Origin: Gigaspora rosea
Lineage: Eukaryota; Glomeromycota; Glomeromycetes; Diversisporales; Gigasporaceae
Direction of reading: 5' to 3'
Length of the DNA: 64,000 nt
Assembly: GCA_003550325.1 (NCBI GenBank)
Contig: QKWP01002137.1
Coordinates: 1 to 64,000 of the forward strand
The position numbers were made by a program, and so were the translations under genes. The notes under the pieces are model-generated. The model was not told the origin of the DNA. It did not search any database and saw only the letters and a program-made list of their open reading frames with translations. Position 1 is the stretch's first letter. Every line of letters starts with the position of its first letter. Of this stretch, positions 10,860 to 22,642 are shown piece after piece.

Positions 10860-11800
10860 ATGTCAAATAATTTAACTGTAGAACTTTCAAAAAAGTCCAT
10901 TAATTCATCAAACGAAATTATCCAAATAACTGAAAATTTTGATAAATTAAATTTAAAAGATGATAATTCTTTTAGCAAAATTGTTAAAGAATTATATAAT
11001 AAATATAATGAAGAAAGTTTAAAAAGTATATATGACCCTTTAATAATCAATTCATTGGGTCAAATTTTAATACAAAAGAAACAAAATCCTGATAATATTA
11101 TTAATTGGTGTTTGAATAATCAAAATAATAATCCTATGGTCCAAGTCGTTCTTGCAAGGTTTTATCGTTTTGGTAAATGGATTGAAAAGAATGAATTAAA
11201 GGCATTTATTCATTATCAAAAATCTGCTGATATGGAATTTGCTGAAGGAATCTATGGTGTAGGTGAATGTTATGATATAGGAATAGGTGTTGAAAGAGAT
11301 GAAAAAAAGCATTTATTCATTATCAAAAAGCTGCCAATATGGGTCATGTTTGTGGAATTTATAATGTTGGAGAATGTTATCGTTTCGAAATTGGAGTTGA
11401 AAAGGATCAACATAAAGCATTCATTAATTATCAAAAATCGGCCGAAATGGGTCTTGTTTATGGAATATATGATGTTGGGTATTGTTATCATCATGGAATT
11501 GGTGTTGAAATGGATAAACAAAAGGCATTCATTTATTATCAAAAAACCGCTGATATGGGTGATGCTAACGGAATATATACTGTTGGATATTGTTATGAAG
11601 GCGGAGTTGGAGTCGAAGTGGATGAACATAAAGCATTTATCTATTATAAAAAGGCTGCTGATATGGGTTATGTTGAATCAATAAGTTCGGTTGGTTATTG
11701 TTATCTCCATGGAAGTGGAGTTGAGAAAGATGAATATAAAGCTTATATTTATCATAAAAAATTGGCTGAATTGCGGCCTTACTTTAAGAGAAATTTATAA
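10860..11800 (+). pseudogene. Sel1-like repeat protein, frameshift in an A run
   Basis: The ATG at 10860 opens the family N-terminus (MSNNLTVEL). The frame is lost at 11302-11308, where seven A stand in place of the eight seen in the paralogue at 4951. Downstream, SLR units continue in the other frame (11339-11800). The usual stop after KKLAE is also changed, so that frame runs a few codons further into the 3' flank (ends FKRNL). About six SLR units are recognisable. The closest relative in the window is 15499-16422: both share NEESLK, QILIQKK and SAEMGLVYG blocks. Function of the intact family is scaffolding by inference from the SLR fold. A homopolymer sequencing error is the main alternative to true inactivation. 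Confidence 0.8.
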
Positions 11801-11857
11801 CAAAAAAAAAAGCAACTATAGTGATAATCTATTGTAGACTTAGATTTGAAATGCTTG

Positions 11858-11977
11858 TACTGTATTTTCGCGAAATAATGGGCATGGGTGTTATTTCGAA
11901 TAATGGTCCGAATTCAGCTTAATTTAGGCAAAAATTCATAATTTCACCCCTGCGCGTTATTTCGCGAAAATACGGTA
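11858..11977. mobile_element. TIR element, TACCGTATTTTCGCG family
   Basis: Same position relative to the SLR stop as 5963-6071. Both ends (TACTGTATTTTCGCG and CGCGAAAATACGGTA) are well preserved. Confidence 0.78.
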
Positions 11978-13066
11978 TGACTTTAAAATCTCTGAAAAGC
12001 TATATGAAAATTGATTAAAAAAATTAATTTGAAAAAATAAATTCTTTAAAAATAATCATTTGAAATTTTTAATAAAGCATAATAGGATTGTTGATCGTAT
12101 TTTTTACATGAATGCATTTTTCAGAAAAATCTGTACGCATAAAACCCATCTCCAAATAGGATACAAATGAAATGAATAATAAAGAATCATAAATATTCTT
12201 AATTGGCTCTAAAAATTATAATCTGGGCATGATTATAATAAGCGCAGTATGGCCTATCAAAATTGTTATGCGTGATAAACAAAATTTGTATCACTTTTAA
12301 AAGGTTTCAGGTTTAAAAGGTCAAAAAAAACCACATTAGCATACATTGTGGATGGATTTTTTTTAACGATTTTACAGATTATCTGTTTCAACATGATTAG
12401 TTTTGACAGTTTATTCAATATATTTGGAAGGATAAATATTCCAGAATGTAACAATAAGTGTAAAACCAACAATAAAAAATTGAAATAAGAATAATTTTTT
12501 TTTTTTAGAATGCTAATTGAACGTATAGACTTGTTCAAGCAAATTTTATTATTTGATACGCCGATTGAACCTGTAAATATAATTTTGAATTTCATCGTAC
12601 TGAATTTTCGTAATTTCATCAGTGTTATGGATGTTTGCAAATTTAAGCAATGAGGTGGGTACAATTTGTAATTTAAAAATTATTATTTTAGCTTTACTAG
12701 AAACTGCACATGTTGGCGGTTCTGCTGCCCAGTCTAATAATAATTAGGTATAGTAGGAGGTATGATAATAACATGGTGTTACCAATTATTGATAATGTCT
12801 TTATTTAATTGGGTAATTAAAAATTAAATCTTTTTATTTTTTTTTTAACGAAGATAGAACCTGCTATTCGGCGAATAAATCCAAGAATAAGTTTAAATAT
12901 AATATGAAAGTACATAAGGCCACGCAATTTTGATTTTTCGTTTAGCATTACATGGGATCTGAAAATATGGGTCGGTCGGTCGGATTTTTTTTAATTTACA
13001 GCTAATTTGAAAATTAGTGGGACACGTGATGAATTTTGCGATCAAATTTCGGTAATTATTTTATAT

Positions 13067-13226
13067 CAGGGTGAAACCCGCGCAACTAGCTAGTAAAACC
13101 CGCTTTGATCATAGGGTTTGGGTGAAATCCGCGTTAGCATAGTGTGTTTTATAGGTTAACGCGGATTTCACCCTCATGTGATCTACATAGCGGATTTTAC
13201 TAGCTAGCTGCGCGGATTTCACCCTG
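13067..13226. mobile_element. TIR element, CAGGGTGAAACC family, nested
   Basis: Inverted ends (CAGGGTGAAACCCGCGCA and its complement) and an internal inverted pair around TAACGCGGATTTCACC. It interrupts sequence that is uninterrupted in the sister transposon near 8870. Relatives occur at 19853-19970 and 39415-39560. Confidence 0.8.
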
Positions 13227-13821
13227 TCGTATTATTTTTCGGTAATAAAAGTATAGTTTTCGATAATATAATTTTCGACCGGTACAAAACATACCGCGAT
13301 AATACATCGGCCGAAATTATATTATCGAAGAAATTTGGATGATCACCACAAAATTCATCACGTGTCCCACTAATAAAATAATTTTCACGTACAAGGTTAA
13401 TTTTTCATTTCACAGAACAATGAATCAAAAAATTGTGTCAGCTGTCATATTTTCTCCGTCAGTCCTATCAGACAGTTAGTTACTGGAAATTAAGGTCCCC
13501 ATCGGGTGACATTGGATGAGAATATCGAAAAAAATAAATGTCAACAATCGAACAATTGGCACAATTGGGATCTAAAAAAAAAAAAATTAAAAAAATTGAA
13601 AAATTGAAAAAAATGAGTCGGCGGGTAATGTGTGTGGTCTTACAGTAAATAAGGCAGCTTTTAGTTGATTATTAGGTTAACGTCATTTATTTAGGCTCAG
13701 GCACGAGGAGGCGGTCAATCTCATTGGTCAACATTAATCACATGATTAACTAGGCTTATACTGCGTTGTGATTGGCTTGTTTAATTTTCGGCGGCAGTTA
13801 GCGAGGTGGATTACGTTATTT

Positions 13822-14689
13822 AAAAATCAACTAAAAACGGCTAATCTTTACAAACTTGCACAAAGCAAGTTTTTTCAGTTATGTAAATTGCAGGACTTTG
13901 CCAAAATGAGAATGGATAACTTGAATGATAAATAAAAAAAAGATCAATTAATTCGAAAAGAACTGCACGCATGTGATATAATAGTTGGATGCATTCCAGC
14001 GCTAATAGCGCTAAACTTTATTAAAGAGATATATAGCATACTATACATCAGTGAGTTTGATGATAATTGAAAGAGGCGTACATCAGTGCGATTGATGTAT
14101 AATTGACAGAGATATATAGCATACATCAGTGCGTTTGATATATAACATTAGCTGGTGGTTTCCCGCCCGCATAAATGCTGGCCGGCTGTTAGCCAGAAAC
14201 TTTAAAGTCACATGATCTTGGCCGGTAGTTTCCCGTCTGCATAATGCAAGCTGGCCGTAAAAGACGTTTAAGCTGCATAAAATGGCAGGATTCTACGTGA
14301 GGGAGGGTAGGGCAGGGTGCGAAATTGCTTAGCCTCTTGGAAGGCTGCAGCTCCTCCGATGTTATTGATACGTTCCTGCTAAATTTGGTAATATTAGTAT
14401 TCACGCCATAAACCCGGAATTAGTAACTCATTAAATTCCTACTTATCTTCCCCCTTGCATATACTGGATTCTCTTGTAAGAACCGAGATCACCCATGTGA
14501 TCGTCGCCTGCTTAGTTGTCTTTTCGATCTGCTGACCTACCGTCAACTTGAATAAAAATCAACTAAAAATGGCTAATCTTTACAAACTTGCACAAAGCAA
14601 GTTTTTTCAGTTATGTAAATTGCAGGATTTTGCTAAAATGAGAATGGATAACTTGAATGATAAATAAAAAAAGATCAATTAATTTGAAC
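13822..14689. repeat. Direct repeats of ~136 bp flanking a GC-richer 600-bp segment
   Basis: The segment at 13822-13957, beginning near AAAATCAACTAAAAACGG, recurs at 14554-14689. Between them lies GC-richer DNA with GGCCGGTAGTTTCCCG-type repeats and no recognised gene. The sister transposon (8755-10450) has a single copy of the repeat, so the duplication is specific to this element. Confidence 0.65.
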
Positions 14690-15498
14690 CAAATTCAGGG
14701 TCATTTGAACCCAAACCTGGTCATTTAACCAATTCGGGTTTATTTAAACCCAAGCTGGGTTTATTTAAATTTTAAACCCAGGCCAATACCCGGAATAAAA
14801 TTTGAAATCTCACCTCCGGGTACTTAGGCATAAGAGTCAAAAAAAGTCAGCCCATTCCGAGGCAACGTCCGGGCTCTGAGAGCTAGTTTTTATTTTTAGT
14901 TATCCAATTCATCAAATTATCATATCTCTGAAAATTCCCGCTGGACTATAAACAATCCCGAAATGTTCCGATATCCCTTAAAACATTTTCCGATTTTAAT
15001 GGCAACTAATTTATGATAATCAATATCGATTGTTTTGAACTATATTCATTAAATATCATTAAAATAAACATTATTATGCTTGTAAACGAAAATTTTACTT
15101 TGCGTGGCCTAAAACTATATCGATTATCTTAAATTTTTATATATTTCCCGGTGTTTTTGCAAACCTAGTTCTACACTTTTTTAAACCATAAACGTTGTCA
15201 TTTTATTTAAAATTGCTTCTGACCTTGCTTCGCTCAGAATTTTTCAGACCCAAATCAATTTTTATTTATATTGCATTGTAGTATTTTTTTTCACCTATCG
15301 GCCTTATATACGTCACGGTTTTTTTTTTATCTTAATACTGTAATAAATATCGTTTTTATGTATTAAACGTCATACCGCAGAATCTGATCATAATCAGGGT
15401 TATCAAATCCATAATTTGGCATATGTTACACGAAATGGCAAACATGAACTATATAATTCATGTAACAATAACGAAATACTTTTCATTCTTGTTTTAAA

Positions 15499-16422
15499 AT
15501 GTCAAATAACTTAACTGTAGAACATTCAAAAAAATCCATTAATTCATCAAATGAAATTATCCAAATAACTGAAAATTTTGACAAATTAAATTTAAAAGAT
15601 GATAATTCTTTTAGCGAAATTATTAAAGAATTATATAATAAATATAATGAAGAAAGTTTAAAAATTGACGATTTGAAATTAGTAATTAATTCATTGGATC
15701 AAATTTTAATACAAAAGAAACAAAATCCTGATAATATTATCAATTGGTGTTTGAATAATCAAAATAATAATCCTATGGTCCATGTCGTTCTTGCAAGGTG
15801 TTATCGTTTTGGTAAATGGATTGAAAAGAATAAATTAAAGGCATTTATTCATTATCAAAAATCTGCTGATATGGAATTTGCTGAAGGAATCTATGGTGTA
15901 GGTGAATGTTATGATATGGGAATAGGTGTTAAAAGTGATGAAAACAAGGCATTTATTCATTATCAAAAAGCTGCTGATATGGGTGTTAGTTATGGATTTT
16001 ATAATGTTGGAGAATGTTATCGTTTCGGAATTGGAGTTGAAAAGGATGAACATAAAGCATTCATCAATTGTCAAAAATCGGCTGAAATGGGTCTTGTTTA
16101 TGGAATTTATAATGTTGGATATTATTATTATCATGGAATTGGTGTTGAAATCGATGAACAAAAGGCATTCATTTATTATCATAAAACGGCTGATATGGGT
16201 TATGATAGCGGAATACATTCTGTTGGATATTGTTATGAAAGCGGAGTTGGAGTCGAAGTGGATAAACATAAAGCATTTATCTATTATCAAAAGGGTGCTA
16301 ATATGGATGATATTGAATCGATAAGTGCGATTGGTTTTTGTTATCTCCGTGGAAGTGGAGTTGAGAAAGATGAATATAAAGCTTTTATTTATCATAAAAA
16401 ATCGGCTGATATGTGGCCTTAA
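15499..16422 (+). CDS. Sel1-like repeat protein (307 aa)
   Basis: An intact intronless SLR gene starting at the conserved MSNNLTVEHSKK. Residues 1-90 form the non-repeat N-terminal region (with LKDDNSFSEIIKELYNKYNE). Six SLR units follow, including GIGVEKDEHKAF and SGVGVEVDKHKAF variants. The final unit ends KKSADMWP instead of the usual KKLAEM. No signal peptide or membrane helix is evident, so the product is probably a cytosolic scaffold or adaptor; the partner is unknown. The gene lies between a TA-target transposon (ends 15109) and a TIR element (16500). The TCACATGTACACC block is missing upstream, as in 4951-5868. Confidence 0.9.
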   Translation: MSNNLTVEHSKKSINSSNEIIQITENFDKLNLKDDNSFSEIIKELYNKYNEESLKIDDLKLVINSLDQILIQKKQNPDNIINWCLNNQNNNPMVHVVLARCYRFGKWIEKNKLKAFIHYQKSADMEFAEGIYGVGECYDMGIGVKSDENKAFIHYQKAADMGVSYGFYNVGECYRFGIGVEKDEHKAFINCQKSAEMGLVYGIYNVGYYYYHGIGVEIDEQKAFIYYHKTADMGYDSGIHSVGYCYESGVGVEVDKHKAFIYYQKGANMDDIESISAIGFCYLRGSGVEKDEYKAFIYHKKSADMWP

Positions 16423-16499
16423 CTTTAAGAGAAATTTATAACAAAAAAAAAAAGCAACTATAGTAATAATCCATTGTAGATTTGGATTTGAAATGCTTG

Positions 16500-16616
16500 T
16501 ACTGTATTTTCGCGAAATAACGGGCATGGGTGTTATTTCGAATAATGGTCCGAATTCAGCTTAATTTAGGCAAAAATTCATAATTTCACCCCTGCGCGTT
16601 ATTTCGCGAAAATACG
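16500..16616. mobile_element. TIR element, TACCGTATTTTCGCG family, right end eroded
   Basis: Left end TACTGTATTTTCGCGAAATA is intact. The right end stops at AATACG without the terminal GTA found in the sister copies. Confidence 0.72.
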
Positions 16617-16987
16617 ACTTTAAAATCTCTGAAAAGCTATATGAAAAAAATGATTGAAACAATTATTTGAATAAATAAATTCTTTAAAAATAACCATTTG
16701 AAATTCTTAATAAAGCATAATAGGATGGTTGATCGTATTTTTCACATGAATGCGTTTTCAAAATAATCTGTACGCATAAAACCCATCTCCAAATAGGATA
16801 CAAATGAAATGAGCAATAAAGAATCATATATATCCTTAATTGGCTCTAAAATTATAATCTGGTCATGATTATAATAAACGCAGTATGCCTTATCAAAATT
16901 GGTATGCGTGATAAACAAAATTTGTATCACTTTTAAAAGGTTTCAGGTTTAAGAAATCAAAAAAAAAAACCCCCACATTAGCATACG

Positions 16988-16995
16988 TTGTGGAT
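16988..16995. repeat. Left target-site duplication TTGTGGAT
   Basis: Exact 8-bp match to 28934-28941. In the SLR unit downstream of 11800 the same site reads GTGGATGG without interruption (near 12345). Confidence 0.85.
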
Positions 16996-17024
16996 TAGTG
17001 ATTGGAACCGGTTTATTTTGAATA

Positions 17025-17205
17025 TAAATCGGATATATTATCTCCGGTTAAATTCGATTAATCGGTTATATTAATCCGGTTAATCCGATTAATCGGTTAT
17101 AACAAACCGGTTAAATCCGATTAATCGGTTATAATAATCCGGTTAAATCCGATTAATCGGTTATATTAATCCAGTTGAATCCGATTAATCGGTTATATTA
17201 CAGCT
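17025..17205. repeat. Subterminal repeat array of the 11.9-kb insertion, left
   Basis: Four to five degenerate units built on CCGATTAATCGGTTATATTA and CCGGTTAAAT, period about 33 bases. The right-end counterpart at 28690-28920 is built from the same words. Confidence 0.8.
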
Positions 17206-17569
17206 GTTTTCATAAATTCTGGGACACCTAAAAAAATTTGCCTAATGATGTTTCAGTCAAATTCGATAAGTTATTTATTCGGTATAATAAAATAATTAAT
17301 AGATGCCATTTTTGTATTATAATGATCATTTTACGATTGTCATACAATAACGTCAACGATTTTAAATTTTCGTTCGAATGTTTGTCCAATATGTTTGGTG
17401 TGCTTAGTTTGTACGAAAATTTATGGAAAGAACTATTCATGTCAATCAATAAACCTTAACAAGAAATGTAAAATGGAATCGAATATAAATTAGACTTTTA
17501 TAACAAATATATTACTCAACAGGTGCTGCTATTAAAAAAATTAAATATGATCATGAATTGAGATGTTCC

Positions 17570-17715
17570 AAATTCTTTAAAAATAAATTTTTTGTCTTCG
17601 ACAAGAGCGAAAAATAATTAGAATAAATCAATGCCTTCATTTGAACGAAAATGGATCTTGCCAAAGAATTGGATTCAAAATTTAGTTTAAGTGGAAAATC
17701 GCAGATAAAGGGTAT
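17570..17715. repeat. Truncated TIR element end with internal repeat unit
   Basis: One copy of the unit found in tandem at 24095-24600 (shared words include CGAAAATGGATCTTGCCAAA) followed by TTAAGTGGAAAATCGC. That terminal word occurs inverted at 24087-24102, directly before the 24-kb array. These are opposite ends of one element family. Confidence 0.55.
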
Positions 17716-18166
17716 AAATTTCATATGGTTACATGGCAGCGATCAATTATAACCAACCCTTGACACGTCGTTTTGACCGTATAATGAATTAATACTATTC
17801 CAAAAATAAGAGAACTATTAAATTCAAAATTCAATAGAATATAACCATTAAAATCAGTTACTTAAGTAAAAACTTTTCTTACCACGCAGGTCAAAGACTT
17901 TACTTTGTAATCCGCACAGATTCGGGTCAGAATATTTTAGGTTCTCTGATCATTTCACCATTAATTACTCAAAAAATGCCCTTCTTTTTTGGATTTATTT
18001 AAATAGACGCACGGATTCGCCAAAGTTATTTAGTACTATAACAAAAATAGAGGTAAATTTTTTATTTTGGTAATTTCAAATATTTCATTTTTATGCCATA
18101 TGTCATTTCTTTTTACCAAATATCGTTAAATCAAACAAATTATAGAAGAGCTATTACTGTACTGTT
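17715..18166. other. AT-rich interval, nothing recognised
   Basis: I find no coding frame, TIR or tandem repeat here. Confidence 0.4.
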
Positions 18167-18343
18167 ATCGTGCTTGATATTAGCATTTGCTTGGAGTTAT
18201 GACTTCAAGCATCTGAAGCTGCACCTACCTAACTTACTAACTAATGCATGCCGGAAGATCTAAATTCAACTACCAATTTCAGTCAGTGCAATTCCAAGTG
18301 CTTGAAGTTACAACTTCACGCAAATGCTAACCTCAAACGCGAC
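18167..18343. mobile_element. Small TIR element
   Basis: About 42 bases at each end are inverted copies: words such as TTAGCATTTGC and GACTTCAAGCA on the left return in complement on the right. No coding content. Target duplication not clear. Confidence 0.6.
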
Positions 18344-18659
18344 ATAATATAACTCGGTGTATTATGATCAAGAAAGGTTCGCATATAGGGATCTTGGAAA
18401 AAAGCAGCAAATTATGAAATTTGACGTTAGAATAAATCGAATCGCCACTTTTTAGCTAAGTAGTCTATAAATATTATTTTGCTTTTTATTTATCCCGAAT
18501 GTAATTATTTGCGTTATTTTATTGACAAAATTCATACTGCAGTTAATTGGTCGTGCATATGTGTACAAATAACATTCGCACAATAGCATTTACATAGAGA
18601 ACCCTCGATATAGTGAAAATTTTTTGGGTACCCGGTAATTTGAGATGGGGAACGCTGCT

Positions 18660-18770
18660 GGAACGTGTAATATTGGAAATTGTTATTATTATGGAATCGG
18701 ATGAAAGGGATTTATGTAAAGCATTTGTTTATTACCAAAAATCCGCAGAGATGGGTGATGCAATTGGAAC
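18660..18770 (+). pseudogene. Sel1-like repeat fragment inside the 11.9-kb insertion
   Basis: A little more than one SLR unit is readable: GTCNIGNCYYYGIG up to an in-frame stop, then in a shifted frame CKAFVYYQKSAEMGDAIGT. Nothing similar continues on either side. The fragment sits inside transposon DNA, away from SLR flanking sequence, so it looks like captured or nested gene debris. It is too short to function. Confidence 0.65.
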
Positions 18771-18799
18771 GAATTTGAATTGGACATATAAGTTCCAAT

Positions 18800-19278
18800 C
18801 AGAATTCAAATTGGTCAAGTACTTGTAATGAGGAAAGCCACATTATTAGTATAGGATTGGCAAAGCATACATTACATTTACAAGGAATTTGATGTATTAT
18901 ATCTATTTCGTAATGTAAATAAAGCTTATTTCATGAACGGAATCTCAAATGTATTTATTGATTTCAAATTATAATTATAATATCAACAGTACCGTTCGTT
19001 TAGTAACCTACAACGCAGTTTTTGAAGTAATATACTAACTAACGCAAAAATAGAAACTCGCCAGGTTCATTAAAGAAGACAATAGTTTTGTCTATGATGG
19101 CGAAAATCAAGAAACCGATGGTCACGATCTTATTTATAAAGATACGAAGCCTTATGCTAAATAGTAAATTCCAATAATTCTATTCCGTTAGAATAGCCAA
19201 CCTGATGATAAATGAATGCCTTATGTTAATTCACTCTAACTCTGTTTTTAAAATAAGTGAAAATCCTACTATATTTAC
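18800..19278. other. AT-rich interval, nothing recognised
   Basis: No coding or repeat structure I can support. Confidence 0.35.
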
Positions 19279-19852
19279 CTAATCGCCATTTGGTGAAGAG
19301 CCTGTTGCTAAAAACGTTTCAAGCTCAATGACTGTTCCTCTCTGGTTAAATTCCCTCGAGTATCGTCCAATCCAGTTTTGGATTGTGTCAACTTTGGGCA
19401 CATTATCTTCTTCGATTTCTCCAGAACGTGCAAACCTTAATAATTCCTCGTGCATCTCCTTGGCCGTCAACTTGTCCTTGGGGTTTAGGTTACCATTCAG
19501 AAAAAGTTGTTTTAAAATACTAACGACCTTGGGTTTAATTTTTTTTCTACCGCCTTTTTTGCCGAATCTTGTATTTCTCGGAAAGGCCCACCCCTTGGGC
19601 AACTAGAATTCGTCCTCTATAATTCTAAAAACACATGCTCAAATAAATAAATAAATAACTAATAATTCTACTATAAATAGCTCTACTAACCTTTCTCTGG
19701 AATTATTTATTCCAGCTGATTTTTGATAATAAATGAATTCATTTAGTTCATTCATTTCAACAGTTTCTTGAGAATAAGTGAATGCTCTCTGTTCATCCTT
19801 TTCAGTGCCATTTTCTATATAAATTGTACAAGGTACAATAGTTATTATAGAA

Positions 19853-19970
19853 CAGGGTAAAACCTGAGTTTCGAAATATTGAAATCTGCTTTGTAGATCG
19901 GGTAGGGTGAAATTCGCGTTTTAATATATAAAAGCAGATTTCACTATTTCGCAACTCAGGTTTCACCCTG
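19853..19970. mobile_element. TIR element, CAGGGTGAAACC family
   Basis: Ends CAGGGTAAAACCTGAG and CTCAGGTTTCACCCTG are inverted copies. A second inner inverted pair mirrors the copy at 13067. It lies between 3' coding blocks of the transposase-like gene, presumably in an intron or a non-coding gap. Confidence 0.75.
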
Positions 19971-20894
19971 TCGTATTTATTATGATTTTCAACAGTCCGA
20001 ATTAATGTCTTGATTACCCATTACGGCCGATTTTTGATAATGAATGAATGCATTTTATTCATTCTTTTCAACTTCAATTCCACTAGAATTTTCTATTTCA
20101 GTGGATTTTTGAGGATAAATAAATGCGTTCTGTCCATCCTTTCTGACTCTACTTTCTAAAGAATTGTACAAAAATAAACCAATTATTATTTGTATTATTT
20201 TATTTTAATAAAAACGTTCATTTGCCGTGGCGAAACATTTGAAGCAGAATAGATAGTTTAGATAGCTCCTACCATCAACATCCATCTCGTGATAATTGAC
20301 CATGTTATTAAAATCTACGTCTGCATCAAAAAAAAAAATAAGTTAATAAAAAAAAAAAATTAATAAAAATAAAATTACAACTTACCCTCTATGTCAATAT
20401 TATCGACTATTCTATTACTTGTAGGAACTAAAGCTTATCATAAGCGATCAAATTTTTTTTGATTTTTTTTTAAATAGAATTTAAATATTACATACCTTGC
20501 ATTGTTGTAATTGGAATTGTCCAGTCTGATATGGGTTTTGTATGTGCCGAAACTATCGGCTTTGGGCAAACAATTGGAGCATTGCATAATTTGGTTATTT
20601 ATGCTGGGGAAAAATTTTTCCACGACCCTATGTGAGGCAGTTCCTTAGCACTATAAATCCAGCTAGTGGACCTTCTACAGGCCATTGCCAGCAATAAAAC
20701 TTTGAGATTCCGGTCATAGTTTTAACTTTTACTTTCTTTTGATTTTTATTTGATCCTTCACTATCTTCTTCGTCACGGTTTATTGTAATTTGTGCCAACG
20801 ATGTTCCTGCCAATCCCTTTGCTGCTTCAACTATGTCCTTGCCTTCAACCAAGTCAAATCCAACCCGAACATATCATCTAATGCTATGGCTGAT

Positions 20895-20970
20895 CTATAT
20901 GTTGTCAAAGTATTAAATTGTTAGTATCATAGTTTTTATAAAAATTGACATGTGAAAAGTTCAACACTAC
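20895..20970 (-). other. Spliceosomal intron (76 nt) in the transposase-like pseudogene
   Basis: On the minus strand the intron starts GTAGTG after the codons for DSHHAN and ends ATATAG. A perfect TACTAAC branch site lies at 20926-20920, about 25 bases from the acceptor. Removing it joins HHAN to ISHSIR in phase. Confidence 0.75.
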
Positions 20971-21720
20971 GTTTGCATGATGAGAGTCAATGGTCGTTTT
21001 GGCTTCCCCTGGCTCCAAAAACAGCCATCTTTTGACCTTAATAGAGTACCACGCATGCCAATGCGCTATGATTATCATCAACTCTGAATTATGATAATGC
21101 GCGCCATTGTCTGAAATTATAGTTATCCATTTTGGCTTTTTTTCTAGTGATCCAAATACTGCCTCAAACGAAGATGCGGTGAACTATGCATCTTGTTTTG
21201 TGTCAGTTGACCAATGGTCAAATGCCTGAACATCTAATGCATCTATACCTTCTATTTTTCTAAACACTAGGATAGTGTGCAAAGTCCACCCTCTTTTACC
21301 AAAAAAATCTTTTTTAGTTTCACGAGCTGATTTCGGAAGAATTCTCATTTTATAGTCGGCTACAATTAGAGCACTATCGGAATCCAACTGAGCTAAAGTT
21401 GTCTTGAACTGAGCATTAAGATAAACTTTATGTGCTTGGTGACCTAAGTAATGCTTTAATCGATCTTGAACTTCATGCAATCATTTTTTATAATCATTAG
21501 TTACACAGTTTTTTAACTGATCAAAAAATTCATAAAACTGTTCACACTTAGAACATCTTGAAATATGTAAAGCTGAGCATTCTCCAAAAGCATACGGAAG
21601 ACAATGGTCAATACAAGGATCATGTGAAATTGTTCCATCTAGTAATATCACTAATTCTCGTTCGAATTCTCGTTTAAAATGGCGTCGCAAATGTTCAATC
21701 TGCCAAAGTATTTCATTCTA

Positions 21721-22050
21721 ATAATATATATATAAAAAAAACTCTAGTTAGAAGTATTTAGTTAAACAAAAAAAAACATTATCACTGCAATTAAAATAAA
21801 TTTTTTTTAAAAAAAAAAAATCCTAATATTCTAATTAAAAAAAAGAACGAGTTTTATAATAATTATAATTAAAAAAAAAAAGAATTCTAATTAAACCGAA
21901 ATAAAGAGATATGTATGCATAAATAATAAATGTAACAACAATGGTACTATAAATATGATTTTAAAAAAATCTAAGTAATAATAAAAACATACTCTATTAA
22001 AATAACAATAATGAAAGTAATGCAGAAGAAAAAAAAAGTATATTGGTACC
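21721..22050. other. AT-rich interval between coding blocks
   Basis: Poly-A and poly-T-rich sequence separating the GGLCGTCNEY block from the NEILWQIEHL block on the minus strand. A TAG acceptor precedes the latter at 21718-21720. It could be an intron enlarged by A/T slippage or a short insertion. Confidence 0.45.
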
Positions 22051-22642
22051 AATTCCACTTTGTTGGAATATATATTTCATGCAATTCCAACTATACTTTC
22101 AAATGACCCAAACCTGTATTCGTTACAGGTCCCACAAAGACCACCCAAATCATCCCAATATTGTAGTTGTATACAATCTGCAAGCCTGCCCATAAAAGAA
22201 GTCTTTTTCATCCCATTCGGGTAGCTCTGCTGAAATTTTTTCCACAATGAAGCCTTGTTATCGCATAGATAAAGAATGGGCAAATTAGTTTTTGGGTCTT
22301 TCTTATAAGAGCTCATTGTAACATTATCTTTATCCAAAAAAAAATTTCAAATTGTTTTTCTTTAAATTCAGCCATTAATTTGGTAGGTTTTTTGAATTTC
22401 TGTTGGTGGTGCACCAGCACCATAGAGACGTGCATGCTTTCTAGCTTTGTATATAGTTTTTAATGTTATCTACAATATATTTTAATAATAAATTGTATCG
22501 CATTAATAAAGGTTTGAATGTAAAGAAATACTAATATCTTGCACCTAATTTATATTGAAGTTCCTGATAATCAAAGTCAAGTGCAATAATTGAAAGTATT
22601 CGAATCTTTCCTTCAGCCCCTCTTTTGTTAATATCTAGTGTA

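Larger units (their letters stand above)
12917..15109. mobile_element. Second copy of the TA-target transposon, enlarged
   Basis: Starts AGGCCACGCAA and ends TTTGCGTGGCC with TA on both sides, at the same site of its SLR unit as 8755-10450. The two copies align over most of their length. This one is longer because of a nested element at 13067-13226 and an internal duplication around 13822-14689. It has no convincing coding region; a minus-strand frame at 14189-14404 looks accidental. Confidence 0.75.

Noticed and set aside
13944-14404. Minus-strand frames of 60-71 codons inside the TA-target transposon
   Set aside because: No domain, not conserved in the sister copy, and built from locally repeated sequence.
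17228-17459. 73-codon frames on both strands
   Set aside because: Mutually antisense, AT-rich, and no recognisable family.
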